From Ruminococcaceae bacterium UBA1865 (GTDB taxonomy: Bacteria > Bacillota > Clostridia > Oscillospirales > Acutalibacteraceae), in the NCBI GenBank assembly GCA_002338255.1, contig DDHX01000018.1, positions 8,572 through 26,656 on the forward strand: a DNA stretch of 18,085 nucleotides, in the 5' to 3' direction. The position numbers were made by a program, and so were the translations under genes. The notes beneath the pieces are model-generated. The model had not been told where the DNA came from. It worked only from the letters and a program-made list of their open reading frames with translations, and did no database searches. The number at the start of each line of letters is the position of its first letter. The stretch's first letter is position 1. Below are positions 1-8,065 of this stretch, one piece after another.

Positions 1-101
1 ATAACCACTGCTTCTGTCAAACATTATTTTAACACCTATGTTGTACCGGTCTTTTCAAAATAAGTCCGAACGTTATAATAGGTATTCCCTTTGGCATAAA
101 T

Positions 102-154
102 AAACACCCCATTCGTTATTTCAGTAATCATACTGATTAACGAATGGGGTGTTT
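102..154 (-). terminator. Strong hairpin terminator of the M18/prfA operon
   Basis: A perfect 17-bp inverted repeat pairs 102-118 with 138-154. A second small stem lies inside it (121-126 with 131-136). Read on the minus strand, the stem comes 26 bases after the aminopeptidase stop and ends in a T-rich run. The plus-strand side is also followed by TTTT, so it may work in both directions. No gene is seen to the left of it in the window. Confidence 0.85.
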
Positions 155-179
155 TCATGGGGCTCAGCCTTTTAAAATT

Positions 180-1592
180 TTAATTTGCTTCGTAAAACGC
201 CTTAATGCCCTTGTATGTCATGTAAACATCCAGCTTAGAAACAACCTCTAAAGGTGCGTGCATTGAGAGAACCGGAACACCGACATCCAGAACATCGACA
301 TTTAGATTTGCAATATAAACCGCAACCGTACCGCCGCCGCCGCCGTCGACCTTTCCAAGCTCGCCGATTTGCCACAGAACTTGATTTTGGTCAAAAATAT
401 TGCGAACCGAAGCAACAAATTCAGCAGTTGCTTCGCTTGAGCCGCTTTTTCCTCTGGAACCGGTGTACTTGGCCATACCGACACCGTTATTGATATAGCA
501 GGAATTGGTTGCCTCATATGCGCTGGCATATGTTGGGTCAAAAGCAGCTGAAACATCGGCTGAAAGGCACTTTGACTTGCTTAAAACATGCCGTGTTTCC
601 AAACCTTCTGCCTGTGCGAGATCCGCAATAAAATAGCGCATAAATTCAGAATTAAGACCCGTGTTTCCGTCGCTGCCGATTTCTTCTTTATCAGCCAGAA
701 CAGTGACAATTGTACTTTCCGGAGCTTTTGCGTTGATTGCAGCCATTATCGCCGGATAAGCGCAAACCCTGTCATCGTGGCCGTAAGCACCAATCATACT
801 GCGGTCAAAGCCGATATCTGTAGCCTTAAATGCCGGCACAAACTCAATGTCTGCGGATACAAAGTCTTCTTCGGTCATGCCGTATTTTTCGTGAATCAGC
901 TTCATAGTGTTCAGTTTTACTAAATTATCGCCTTCGTCAGCTCTGACGGGACGGCTACCAATAAGGATATTGAGATTCTCCCCCTCAATCGCCTTGGAAA
1001 GTGTTTTCTCCATTTGTTCGGAGCTTAAATGAGGAAGTAAGTCAGTGATACAGAACTGCGGCTCGCCCTCTTCTTCACCGATGCTGATTTCAACAACAGC
1101 ACCATCCTTACGGGCAACAATACCATGCATGCAAAGAGGAATTGCCAGCCACTGGTATTTCTTTATGCCACCATAGTAGTGCGTTTTAAAAAGTGCGATA
1201 TCGTCCTTTTCGTAAAGCGGATGCGGTTTTAAATCGAGGCGAGGGGAATCAATGTGTGCAGCGGCAATACGTACGCCGTTTTTACAGCCGTTTTTGCCAA
1301 TAACCGCAAGAATAATCGCTTTGCCGCGATTGTTATAATAGACTTTGTCGCCTGCTTCATATTTTTTTTCACAATCGAACGGAACAAAACCTGCCTTTTC
1401 AGCTGCTTTTACAGTATAGCTTACCGCTTCACGCTCAGTTTTTGACAGATTTAAAAACTTCTTATAGTTTTCACAAAAGTCATCCGCCTTTTTGATTTTG
1501 TCATCCGATACCTGAAAATAACCGTTTCTGCGGTTAACCAGCAACTCTTCCGTAAGTTTTTTAACCTCTGCGGTGTCTAATTTTTTAGCCAT
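180..1592 (-). CDS. M18 family aminopeptidase (aspartyl aminopeptidase type)
   Basis: This is a cytoplasmic metallo-aminopeptidase of 470 residues, the usual M18 length, that removes N-terminal, typically acidic, residues from peptides. The dinuclear zinc site is visible: His113 and Asp115 in AAHIDSPRLD, Asp273/Asp274 in GHDDR, the catalytic and ligand glutamates in DKEEIGSDG (301-309), Asp346 in SADVSAAFD, and His445 in SMHAPLEV near the C-terminus. There is no signal peptide. The start is set by AAAGGAG about 9 bases upstream of ATG. That ribosome binding site lies inside the last codons of the lytic transglycosylase gene, and the two genes overlap by 8 bases (ATGGCTAA), so translation is probably coupled. 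It is the last gene of the prfA operon and is followed by a strong hairpin. Family assignment is firm; the substrate preference is taken from the family. Confidence 0.95.
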   Translation of the reverse strand: MAKKLDTAEVKKLTEELLVNRRNGYFQVSDDKIKKADDFCENYKKFLNLSKTEREAVSYTVKAAEKAGFVPFDCEKKYEAGDKVYYNNRGKAIILAVIGKNGCKNGVRIAAAHIDSPRLDLKPHPLYEKDDIALFKTHYYGGIKKYQWLAIPLCMHGIVARKDGAVVEISIGEEEGEPQFCITDLLPHLSSEQMEKTLSKAIEGENLNILIGSRPVRADEGDNLVKLNTMKLIHEKYGMTEEDFVSADIEFVPAFKATDIGFDRSMIGAYGHDDRVCAYPAIMAAINAKAPESTIVTVLADKEEIGSDGNTGLNSEFMRYFIADLAQAEGLETRHVLSKSKCLSADVSAAFDPTYASAYEATNSCYINNGVGMAKYTGSRGKSGSSEATAEFVASVRNIFDQNQVLWQIGELGKVDGGGGGTVAVYIANLNVDVLDVGVPVLSMHAPLEVVSKLDVYMTYKGIKAFYEAN

Positions 1593-2184
1593 TGTTATTT
1601 TCTCCTTTGCTGTTAAATTGATAAAGTTTTCTGTAGTTATCGTAATTCTTCAGGACAGCACTAACATAGTTTTTTGTTTCCGCATATGGGATATTATCAA
1701 GCGACGTGCCATCCTTAGAAATATCCGGATTTTTTAGCCACGAATTTACTGTGCCGATCCCCGCGTTGTACGCACCGAGCGCAGTACCTGTTTGGCTGTA
1801 TTTGTCAAGAAGTAAAGACAAGAGCTTACATCCGTAACGAATATTCACTTCCGGTTTGTAAAGGTCTTGCTCTGTAAACTTTGCTTCGCTTTTCAGCTTC
1901 GTCTGAATCCACGCAAAGGTATCCGGGGTTAACTGCATCAAGCCAATTGCTCCCGCATGGGATTGGGCATCCGGGTTAAAATTGCTCTCCGCTTTCATAA
2001 TGGAATAAACGAGCGCCGGGTCAAGGTGATTGGCTGTTGCTTCTTTGGCAACAATATCCGAGTATTTGAGCGGATATGTTTTTTTCATAAAATAATCATT
2101 TGCGCGATTTAAAGCTAAAGAGCCAAGCAAAAGTAAGACCACCAATATGACACAAGTGACAATCACTTTTTTAAATACTTTCAT
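1585..2184 (-). CDS. Membrane-anchored SLT-type lytic transglycosylase
   Basis: The protein has 199 residues. It has one N-terminal hydrophobic anchor (about residues 6-25) with a basic front end, followed by an extracytoplasmic lysozyme-like SLT domain. Peptidoglycan glycan strands are the expected substrate, cleaved to 1,6-anhydro-muropeptides. Visible SLT motifs are the catalytic Glu66 in IMKAESNFNP, GAIGLMQLTP (78-87), YNAG (139-142) and PYAETKNYV (166-174). Another ATG lies two codons upstream at 2190, but GGAG directly abuts it. The second ATG at 2184 has GGAG with a 6-base spacer, so I chose that start. The gene begins inside the end of coaE (14-base overlap) and its own end overlaps the aminopeptidase start. 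Its place among housekeeping genes suggests constitutive cell-wall turnover rather than a phage or spore role. Confidence 0.93.
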   Translation of the reverse strand: MKVFKKVIVTCVILVVLLLLGSLALNRANDYFMKKTYPLKYSDIVAKEATANHLDPALVYSIMKAESNFNPDAQSHAGAIGLMQLTPDTFAWIQTKLKSEAKFTEQDLYKPEVNIRYGCKLLSLLLDKYSQTGTALGAYNAGIGTVNSWLKNPDISKDGTSLDNIPYAETKNYVSAVLKNYDNYRKLYQFNSKGENNNG

Positions 2185-2785
2185 TCGCATCTCCGATAAT
2201 CTTTTCTAAAAGTCGGTTCGCTTCTGTTTGAATATTGTTTGAGTCAGTTGAACCGTCAAAAAAGTATTGTGCCCTTTTATGATAGTAGAAATTCTCCTGC
2301 TGAGCACCAATGCGTGCTTTAGCAAGCTCCAGTGAAATGGAATCACGGTTCATAATCCGACCCAGTCGCACTTCCACCGGAGCCGTTACCGCAACGGTAG
2401 CGGTACACAGCGAGTCGGCACCGCTTTCAAATAAAAGAGCCGCGTCAAGGACAATAACTTTTGCCCCGCTTTGCTGATAAAACGCAATTTGCTGAATGAT
2501 CTGATTTATAATCATTGGATGAGTAATTTCATTTAATCTTGCAGCGCTTTGCGGATTAGAAAAAGCGCGCTGTGCAAGCAAACGGCGATTTAAGCTGCCG
2601 TCTTCACTGATGATATCATTGCCGTATTCCGCTTTTAAAGAGGCGATACAGCCAACGTTCGTCACAGCCTGCCGGGCAATTACATCTGCATCAATAATTA
2701 TACATCCGGCCTTTTCAAACGCAGCTGCAACCGTTGACTTTCCCGAGCCCGTCGGGCCGGTCAAACCAATCACTATCTTATCCAA
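2171..2785 (-). CDS. coaE: Dephospho-CoA kinase
   Basis: This enzyme catalyses the last step of coenzyme A synthesis, phosphorylating the 3'-hydroxyl of dephospho-CoA with ATP in the cytoplasm. At 204 residues it has normal length. The P-loop is at 10-17 (TGPTGSGKST), followed by IDADVIAR (31-38, the conserved Asp pair) and a LLFESG segment (117-122). The start is a TTG at 2785-2783, giving MDKIVIGLTG. GAGGTG lies 7 bases upstream of it, and the resulting N-terminus is the usual one. A longer reading from an in-frame GTG at 2812 would add an untypical MQLDLRCCT extension without a good ribosome binding site. The TTG lies within the last codons of tsaC (8-base overlap), so the weak start is probably driven by translational coupling. 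Confidence 0.93.
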   Translation of the reverse strand: MDKIVIGLTGPTGSGKSTVAAAFEKAGCIIIDADVIARQAVTNVGCIASLKAEYGNDIISEDGSLNRRLLAQRAFSNPQSAARLNEITHPMIINQIIQQIAFYQQSGAKVIVLDAALLFESGADSLCTATVAVTAPVEVRLGRIMNRDSISLELAKARIGAQQENFYYHKRAQYFFDGSTDSNNIQTEANRLLEKIIGDANESI

Positions 2786-3800
2786 GGTGCAGCACCTCAA
2801 ATCCAGCTGCACGGATCAAGCGGTTATATACGGCAAGCCCCACGCCTTTTGGCTCAGGACAACGTGCATACACCGTTTTAGCATGAATATCATCAAGCTT
2901 GCGCAGCGCATCGAAAAGTTCCCTCGCCTGCTCGCCGTAATCATCCTCGCCGCCGTAACAAATGGTCGGAACCGTTAAGCCTGCATCTTCGCCGTTATAG
3001 CAGAGCGCCGCCGTTCCTTCCACGCTGTGGTGATTCACATAACTCCGATAGGCATCAAAATCACTGTCAATAATAATCACATTCGCTTTGGGTGAATAGT
3101 GCTTATATTTCATACCGGGGGAAGCGGCACGAACGCCATTTTGCAGCGGATTCAACACTGCATTGTCCATTTCCACCTCGCCAAGTACCTCTCGAAGCTG
3201 TTCCAATGTAATACCGCCCGGCCTTAAAAGGCGCGGAGGATTCGTTGCAAGGGTAATCACAGTCGATTCAACACCAACACCACAGGGCCCGCCGTCAAGA
3301 ACAGCTTCGATTTTACCATTTAAATCGTTCATTACGTGTTCAGCGGTTGTCGGACTCGGGTGGCCGGAAAGGTTGGCTGACGGTGCCGCAAGGGGAAGCC
3401 CTGCCGCATCAATAAGCGCTCTTGCGGCCGGATGCGAAGGGAAACGTACCGCGACCGTGTCCAAGCCAGCACTTACTTCATCCGGTATAATATCGGCCTT
3501 GGGTAAAATAATCGTCATTGGTCCGGGCCAAAATTTGTCTGCAAGTTTTTTTGCCGCTTCGGGAACATCTTTAACCAACTTGTAAAGTTGGTTAAACTCC
3601 GAAATATGTACGATTAGAGGGTTATCCATCGGCCTGCCCTTGGCTGCGAAAATCTTCGCAACCGCTTTGCCGTTTAGCGCATTGGCCGCAAGACCGTAAA
3701 CGGTTTCTGTAGGTATGCCGACCAAACCCCCATCCTTTAAAATTCGGGCAGCTGTAAAAATTGCTTCCTGCTTATTTGCATCTAACAATTGGGTTCGCAT
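2778..3800 (-). CDS. tsaC: L-threonylcarbamoyladenylate synthase, Sua5 type
   Basis: It makes threonylcarbamoyl-AMP from threonine, bicarbonate and ATP, the first step toward t6A at position 37 of ANN-decoding tRNAs. At 340 residues it is the long Sua5/YwlC form. The YrdC-like catalytic domain covers about 8-205, with PTETVYGLAANA (30-41), KGRPMDNPL (54-62), WPGPMT (91-96), APSANLSG (139-146) and EST at 178-180. The Sua5 linker SPGMKYKHYSP (227-237) leads into a C-terminal Rossmann-like Sua5 domain (about 238-340). The ATG follows the prfA stop directly (TAAATG), with a purine-rich AGAGAGA stretch upstream. The neighbouring release factor and tRNA-modification functions fit a translation operon. 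Confidence 0.95.
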   Translation of the reverse strand: MRTQLLDANKQEAIFTAARILKDGGLVGIPTETVYGLAANALNGKAVAKIFAAKGRPMDNPLIVHISEFNQLYKLVKDVPEAAKKLADKFWPGPMTIILPKADIIPDEVSAGLDTVAVRFPSHPAARALIDAAGLPLAAPSANLSGHPSPTTAEHVMNDLNGKIEAVLDGGPCGVGVESTVITLATNPPRLLRPGGITLEQLREVLGEVEMDNAVLNPLQNGVRAASPGMKYKHYSPKANVIIIDSDFDAYRSYVNHHSVEGTAALCYNGEDAGLTVPTICYGGEDDYGEQARELFDALRKLDDIHAKTVYARCPEPKGVGLAVYNRLIRAAGFEVLHLG

Positions 3801-4898
3801 TTATGAATCTCTCTCTTCCGACTGATTATCAATGGTATCTTGAAGCTTTGCGGCTCTGTCCGCCGTAATCAAAGCATCGATCACCTCATCAATATTTCCA
3901 TTTAGAATATCATCAAGGCGATAAATCGTAAGGCCGATACGGTGGTCGGTCAAACGACCCTGCGGGTAATTGTAAGTGCGGATGCGTTCGGAGCGGTCCC
4001 CGGTTCCAACCTGCGACTTGCGTTCTGAGGCAATTTTCGAATTATGTTCCTGAAGCTTGGCTTCAAACAGTCTGGAACGCAGAACCTTCATCGCTTTATC
4101 TTTATTTTTGTACTGACTTCGTTCATCCTGGCATTCAACCACCGTACCGGTTGGCAAATGCGTAATGCGGATGGCGGACGAAGTCTTATTGATATGCTGG
4201 CCGCCCGCGCCGCTGGAACGGAACGTGTCAATTTGTAAATCCTTGGGGTTGATTTCGAGTTCAACTTCTTCCGCTTCCGGCAGAACGGCAACCGTGGCGG
4301 TTGAGGTGTGAACCCTTCCCTGTGTTTCCGTTTCCGGTACACGCTGGACACGGTGTACACCGCTTTCATACTTTAATCGTGAATAAGCGCCGTCACCGGT
4401 AATCATAAAGCTGATTTCTTTCAATCCGCCAATCTCTGTTTCGTTGGTATTTAGGATTTCAGTCTTCCAGCCTCTTGACTCCGCATACATCGTGTACATG
4501 CGGTAAAGGACGGCCGAAAACAAAGCAGCCTCCTCACCACCCGCTCCACCACGAATTTCAACGATAACGTTTCGTTCATCGTTAGGGTCACGGGGCAAAA
4601 GAAGTAACTTTAGTTCTTCTGTAAAGCGCTCGATATCAACTTTCGCACTTTGGAACTCTTCATCTGCCATTTCCTTTAAATCCTTGTCGTTACCACTTTC
4701 GTCCATCATTTCTCTTGCTTCCGTCATAGAACGGTTGGCTTTTACATACTCACGGTATTTCTCAACAATAGGAGTAATATTCCGGTACTCTTTCATCAAT
4801 TCCGTATACATTGCCTGATTAGAAAGAACCGATGGATCATAGAGTTTTTGGTTCAGTTCCTCATATCGCTTTTCAAACACGTCCAAATTTTCAAACAT
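3801..4898 (-). CDS. prfA: Peptide chain release factor 1
   Basis: RF1 reads UAA and UAG stop codons and triggers peptidyl-tRNA hydrolysis on the ribosome. The protein has 365 residues, close to the usual 355-360. The GGQ loop is present at 232-234 ([10 protein letters not shown]). The stop-codon-reading tripeptide is Pro188-Glu-Thr190, the PxT form expected for RF1 rather than the SPF of RF2. The acidic [11 protein letters not shown] motif at 117-127 is also typical. I chose the ATG at 4898 because AAAGGAGA sits about 7 bases upstream and MFENLD is a normal RF1 start; an in-frame ATG at 4919 lacks such a site. DUF951 lies 48 bases upstream and tsaC abuts downstream. The RF glutamine methyltransferase gene prmC, often next to prfA, is not found here. 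Confidence 0.97.
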   Translation of the reverse strand: MFENLDVFEKRYEELNQKLYDPSVLSNQAMYTELMKEYRNITPIVEKYREYVKANRSMTEAREMMDESGNDKDLKEMADEEFQSAKVDIERFTEELKLLLLPRDPNDERNVIVEIRGGAGGEEAALFSAVLYRMYTMYAESRGWKTEILNTNETEIGGLKEISFMITGDGAYSRLKYESGVHRVQRVPETETQGRVHTSTATVAVLPEAEEVELEINPKDLQIDTFRSSGAGGQHINKTSSAIRITHLPTGTVVECQDERSQYKNKDKAMKVLRSRLFEAKLQEHNSKIASERKSQVGTGDRSERIRTYNYPQGRLTDHRIGLTIYRLDDILNGNIDEVIDALITADRAAKLQDTIDNQSEERDS

Positions 4899-4946
4899 AA
4901 TTATTTCTCCTTTAATCACTGTTTATTAGCATTCATAATAAAGGAG

Positions 4947-5144
4947 CTATAATTCACTCTGCGTGGTCTCGCGAATAATCTTTTTGATATTCTTCTCACA
5001 TTTCAGCCTTGGAACCATAATTTCATGGCCGCAGGAGGTACAGCGAATCTTAAAATCCATTCCGGAACGCAGAACAAGAAAGGTCTTGCTTCCGCATGGA
5101 TGTGCTTTTTTCATCTGTAAAATATCCCCGGGTCTGACATCCAC
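4947..5144 (-). CDS. DUF951 family small cysteine-rich protein
   Basis: This 65-residue soluble protein belongs to the family of B. subtilis YyzM. The sequence shows the family hallmarks: an MKKAHPCGS segment, then MDFKIRCTSCGHEIMVPR, then a lysine-rich tail. Four cysteines (17, 35, 38 and 49 in this reading) include a CxxC pair and suggest a small zinc or nucleic-acid-binding fold, but the role is not established. The likely start is GTG at 5144-5142 (MDVRPGD), with GAGGTG and a 6-base spacer upstream. An in-frame GTG three codons earlier abuts the same purine stretch and is less likely. It is the first gene after the minus-strand promoter at 5208-5237 and leads the prfA operon. Confidence 0.88.
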   Translation of the reverse strand: MDVRPGDILQMKKAHPCGSKTFLVLRSGMDFKIRCTSCGHEIMVPRLKCEKNIKKIIRETTQSEL

Positions 5145-5207
5145 GTTAAGCACCTCGCTTTCTTAAAATTAAGATTCAATTAAGTTTTCAGCCTAATAGA
5201 TAATTAT

Positions 5208-5237
5208 AGTATATCACCAAAATGCTATACTCGACAA
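5208..5237 (-). promoter_or_regulatory. Sigma-A-type promoter for DUF951-prfA-tsaC-coaE operon
   Basis: On the minus strand, TTGTCG (5237-5232) and TATACT (5213-5208) are separated by 18 bases, about 60 bases before the DUF951 start. The match is 4/6 and 5/6 to the consensus. A second TATAAT lies just downstream but has no matching -35. The assignment rests on sequence alone. Confidence 0.6.
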
Positions 5238-5255
5238 TATATTTTTAATATTTGC

Positions 5256-5285
5256 TTGCCTGCACACCTTTAATCACGGTATAAT
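5256..5285 (+). promoter_or_regulatory. Sigma-A-type promoter for birA
   Basis: TTGCCT at 5256-5261 and a perfect TATAAT at 5280-5285 are separated by 18 bases, leaving a short leader before the birA ATG at 5343. It sits back to back with the minus-strand promoter of the prfA operon. No BirA-type biotin operator (long TTGTTAACC-like palindrome) is visible next to it. Confidence 0.65.
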
Positions 5286-5342
5286 CTAAATGGCATAATT
5301 GAAAATATACTGTTCTATCCTATTTCTAAAGGACGTGATGAT

Positions 5343-6320
5343 ATGTCTACAAAAGATGAAATATTAAAATATCTGCAAACAAGCAGTAGCTATATTTCCG
5401 GGGAAGAACTCAGCGAGCGCCTAAGCGTTTCGCGCACGACAATCTGGAAAAACATCAATATTCTGCGCAGCTGCGGTTACGATATTGAATCAATTACAAA
5501 CCGCGGCTATAAGCTGATTTCCTGCCCGGATGAAATATTGCCGCAGGAAATCACCTCCGGCCTAAAGACGAAAATCTTAGCCAAAAATGTTTATTGCTAC
5601 AGCAGCATTGACTCGACCAATCAGGAAGCAAAACGACAGGCACTTTGCGGCGCACCCAATGGCAGCGTGTTCATTTCGGAACAGCAGCTCGGCGGCAAAG
5701 GACGCCTTGGCCGGACGTGGTCTTCCCCTCCGGGAACGGGGCTGTGGTTCAGTGTTTTACTGCGGTCAAGTCTAATACCTTTACACATACCCAGTATAAC
5801 CCTGCTGGCTGGACTTGCCGTTTGCAAAGCAATTCAGAACTACATCCACTGCCCGGCCATGATAAAATGGCCAAATGACGTTGTCATCGGAAGTCGAAAA
5901 GTGTGTGGTATCCTGACAGAAATGGTTGCTGAGGTTGACAGAGTGGAATATGTGGTTGTGGGAATCGGCATCAATGTCAACAACGTGTCATTTCCACAAG
6001 ATTTATCTGTAAAGGCAACATCCTTGCGTATTGAAAGTAATGCGCTCGTATCCCGAGTTGGTTTATTACAAGAAATTTTACGCACATTTGAAACACTGCT
6101 GATAGAATATCAGGTGGACAGCTTATTATTACTGACCGAATACAAGCAGCTTTGTGTTTCATTGGGACGCAAGGTTGGATTTACCCGCAATAATCAAAAA
6201 CTGACAGCGACAGCTGTGGATATCTCGCCCGAAGGCGAATTGATTGTGCGCTGCGATGACGGCACGATGATTCCGATTAATTCCGGTGAGGTTACCGTAC
6301 AGGGAATATACGGACAATAG
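5343..6320 (+). CDS. birA: Bifunctional biotin-protein ligase / biotin operon repressor
   Basis: It activates biotin to biotinyl-AMP and transfers it to the lysine of biotin carrier domains. The 325-residue class II form also has a DNA-binding domain. The N-terminal winged helix-turn-helix is at about 5-60 (SGEELSERLSVSRTTIWKNI). The catalytic domain has STNQEAK (91-97), the biotinyl-AMP loop GGKGRLGRTWSS (117-128), KWPNDV (175-180) and GIGINVN (207-213). The C-terminal SH3-like domain covers about 270-325. The ATG is preceded by AAGGA. It stands alone on the plus strand, has its own promoter and ends at a hairpin shared with glnS. The helix-turn-helix implies control of biotin synthesis or transport genes; none of those lies in this window. 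Confidence 0.95.
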   Translation: MSTKDEILKYLQTSSSYISGEELSERLSVSRTTIWKNINILRSCGYDIESITNRGYKLISCPDEILPQEITSGLKTKILAKNVYCYSSIDSTNQEAKRQALCGAPNGSVFISEQQLGGKGRLGRTWSSPPGTGLWFSVLLRSSLIPLHIPSITLLAGLAVCKAIQNYIHCPAMIKWPNDVVIGSRKVCGILTEMVAEVDRVEYVVVGIGINVNNVSFPQDLSVKATSLRIESNALVSRVGLLQEILRTFETLLIEYQVDSLLLLTEYKQLCVSLGRKVGFTRNNQKLTATAVDISPEGELIVRCDDGTMIPINSGEVTVQGIYGQ

Positions 6321-6322
6321 TA

Positions 6323-6362
6323 AAACAAGCTCACTGCTTTGACGGCAGCGAGCTTTTGTTTT
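6323..6362. terminator. Bidirectional terminator between convergent birA and glnS
   Basis: An inverted repeat pairs the GCTCACTGC arm (6329-6337) with GCAGCGAGC (6345-6353). There is one mismatch on the plus strand, which becomes a G-U pair on the minus strand. A-rich and T-rich flanks (AAAACAA and TTTTGTTTT) provide U-tails for both directions. It fills the 47-base gap between the stop codons of birA and glnS. Confidence 0.82.
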
Positions 6363-6367
6363 ATATT

Positions 6368-8053
6368 TTATTTCTTTTTAAAGCCATCCTTTAAAGATAC
6401 ACACCTGTTAAATACCAAATGCTCGGGGGTACTGTCAACATTATCAAGGCAGAAATATCCCTGACGCATAAATTGGAAAGACGTTGCTTCATCTGCTTTA
6501 GCAAAAGATGGTTCAACCTTACATCCGGTTAAGATCTTGAGCGACTCAGCATTAAGCTCCTTGAGAAAGTCCCCTGCTTCCGGATCCGGAACGGTAAATA
6601 GGCTGTCATAAAGGCGAACCTCCGCGTCAATTGCTGTTTTTGCGTCAGCCCAGTGAATCGTACCCTTAATCTTCCTGCCATCCGGTGTATTGCCACCACG
6701 TGTCAGTGGGTCATATTCAGCATAAACTTCAATGATATTTCCGTTGTCATCCTTTTTACATCCTGTGCAGCGAACAATATAAGTCGTTTTTAAACGAACT
6801 TCATTGCCCGGGAAAAGACGGAAGTAGCCTTTAACAGGTTCTTCTGTGAAATCTTCTCTTTCAATCCACAGCTCCCGCGAGAAAGAAACGGTTCTTGTGC
6901 CATCCTCCGGGCGCTCGGGATTATTCTCTACTTCAAAGTCCTCGGTCTTATCCTCCGGATAGTTGGTCAATATTAATTTTACCGGATTTAGAACAGCCAT
7001 GGTACGCTGTGCGTTGCGATTTAAGTCCTCACGCAGGCAGTGTTCCAAAAAGCTGTATTCCACCGTGCTGTTCACCTTGGCAACGCCAATACGGTCGCAA
7101 AAATTGCGGATTGACGCAGGAGTGTAGCCCCGACGGCGCAAACCGCAAAGAGTTGGCATACGCGGGTCGTCCCATCCACTGACATAGTTATTTTCCACAA
7201 GCTGACGAAGCTTGCGCTTACTCATGACGGTGTTGTTAATTCCGAGGCGTGCAAACTCAATCTGCCTCGGTTTGGCAGGAAGGTCGATATGATTGATAAC
7301 CCAATCATAAAGCGGCCTGTGGTCCTCAAATTCCAAAGAGCAAAGCGAATGGGTAATTCCCTCCAACGCATCCTCAATTGGTTGGGCATAATCATACATC
7401 GGATAAATGCACCATGTATCACCCGTACGGTGATGCGTTATGTGGTTGATACGGTAAATAACTGGGTCACGCATATTAAAATTGCCGGAAGCAAGATCAA
7501 TTTTTGCACGCAGAGTCATTTTACCGTCCTCGAATTCACCGTTTTTCATACGGTCAAACAAGTCAAGGCTTTCTTCAATCGGCCTGTCACGATAAGGACT
7601 GACCGCGGGCTTCGTCAAGTCCCCCCTGTTTTCACGCATTTCATCCGGAGTAAGCTGGCACACGTAAGCAAGCCCATCTTTAATCAGCTTTACTGCAAAT
7701 TCGTACATCTTCGGGAAATAGTCGGAAGCGTAAAAAAAGCGATCCTCCCAAGTAAACCCAAGCCAGTGAATATCGTTCTGAATCGCGTCAACGTACTCTG
7801 TGTCCTCTTTCGTGGGATTGGTATCATCCATGCGCAAGTTGCATACACCGCCGAATTTATCAGCTGTGCCAAAGTCGATGCAGATAGCTTTTGCATGGCC
7901 GATGTGCAAATACCCGTTGGGTTCAGGCGGAAAACGGGTGTGCACCTTTTTCCCCTCAAACCTTCCCTGTGCGGCAATATCTTCCTCAATAAAGGTATGA
8001 ATAAAATTGCTTGAAGCTTCGTTTTCTTCCGCTTTTTTTAGTTCGTCATTCAT
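6368..8053 (-). CDS. glnS: Glutamine-tRNA ligase
   Basis: A class I aminoacyl-tRNA synthetase that charges tRNA-Gln directly with glutamine. The length of 561 residues matches bacterial GlnRS without a YqeY fusion. The catalytic core has FPPEPNGYLHIGHAK (41-55, with the HIGH signature at 50-53), the LRMDDTNP segment (73-80), GWDDPRMPTL near 295-304 and the KMSKS-equivalent VMSKRKL (276-282). The two C-terminal anticodon-binding beta-barrels span about 340-550. It starts 12 bases after the gltX stop, with GAGGGG about 8 bases before the ATG, so it is co-transcribed with gltX. GlnRS is patchy in Firmicutes, many of which make Gln-tRNA through GatCAB instead. Identity is certain; a history of horizontal transfer is inferred. 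Confidence 0.97.
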   Translation of the reverse strand: MNDELKKAEENEASSNFIHTFIEEDIAAQGRFEGKKVHTRFPPEPNGYLHIGHAKAICIDFGTADKFGGVCNLRMDDTNPTKEDTEYVDAIQNDIHWLGFTWEDRFFYASDYFPKMYEFAVKLIKDGLAYVCQLTPDEMRENRGDLTKPAVSPYRDRPIEESLDLFDRMKNGEFEDGKMTLRAKIDLASGNFNMRDPVIYRINHITHHRTGDTWCIYPMYDYAQPIEDALEGITHSLCSLEFEDHRPLYDWVINHIDLPAKPRQIEFARLGINNTVMSKRKLRQLVENNYVSGWDDPRMPTLCGLRRRGYTPASIRNFCDRIGVAKVNSTVEYSFLEHCLREDLNRNAQRTMAVLNPVKLILTNYPEDKTEDFEVENNPERPEDGTRTVSFSRELWIEREDFTEEPVKGYFRLFPGNEVRLKTTYIVRCTGCKKDDNGNIIEVYAEYDPLTRGGNTPDGRKIKGTIHWADAKTAIDAEVRLYDSLFTVPDPEAGDFLKELNAESLKILTGCKVEPSFAKADEATSFQFMRQGYFCLDNVDSTPEHLVFNRCVSLKDGFKKK

Positions 8054-8065
8054 TTCATTTGCCCC

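Noticed and set aside
1..101. Promoter-like TTGACA on the minus strand near position 15-20 and TATAAT at 74-79
   Set aside because: The first would need a -10 outside the window and the second has no well-spaced -35, so neither can be supported.
5587..6162. Several 60-80 codon frames on both strands within birA
   Set aside because: They are shadows of the birA reading frame without their own signals.
7289..8014. 241-codon plus-strand open frame opposite glnS
   Set aside because: It lies fully antisense to a clear GlnRS gene, has no recognisable domain and no good ribosome binding site; long antisense frames are common opposite conserved genes.
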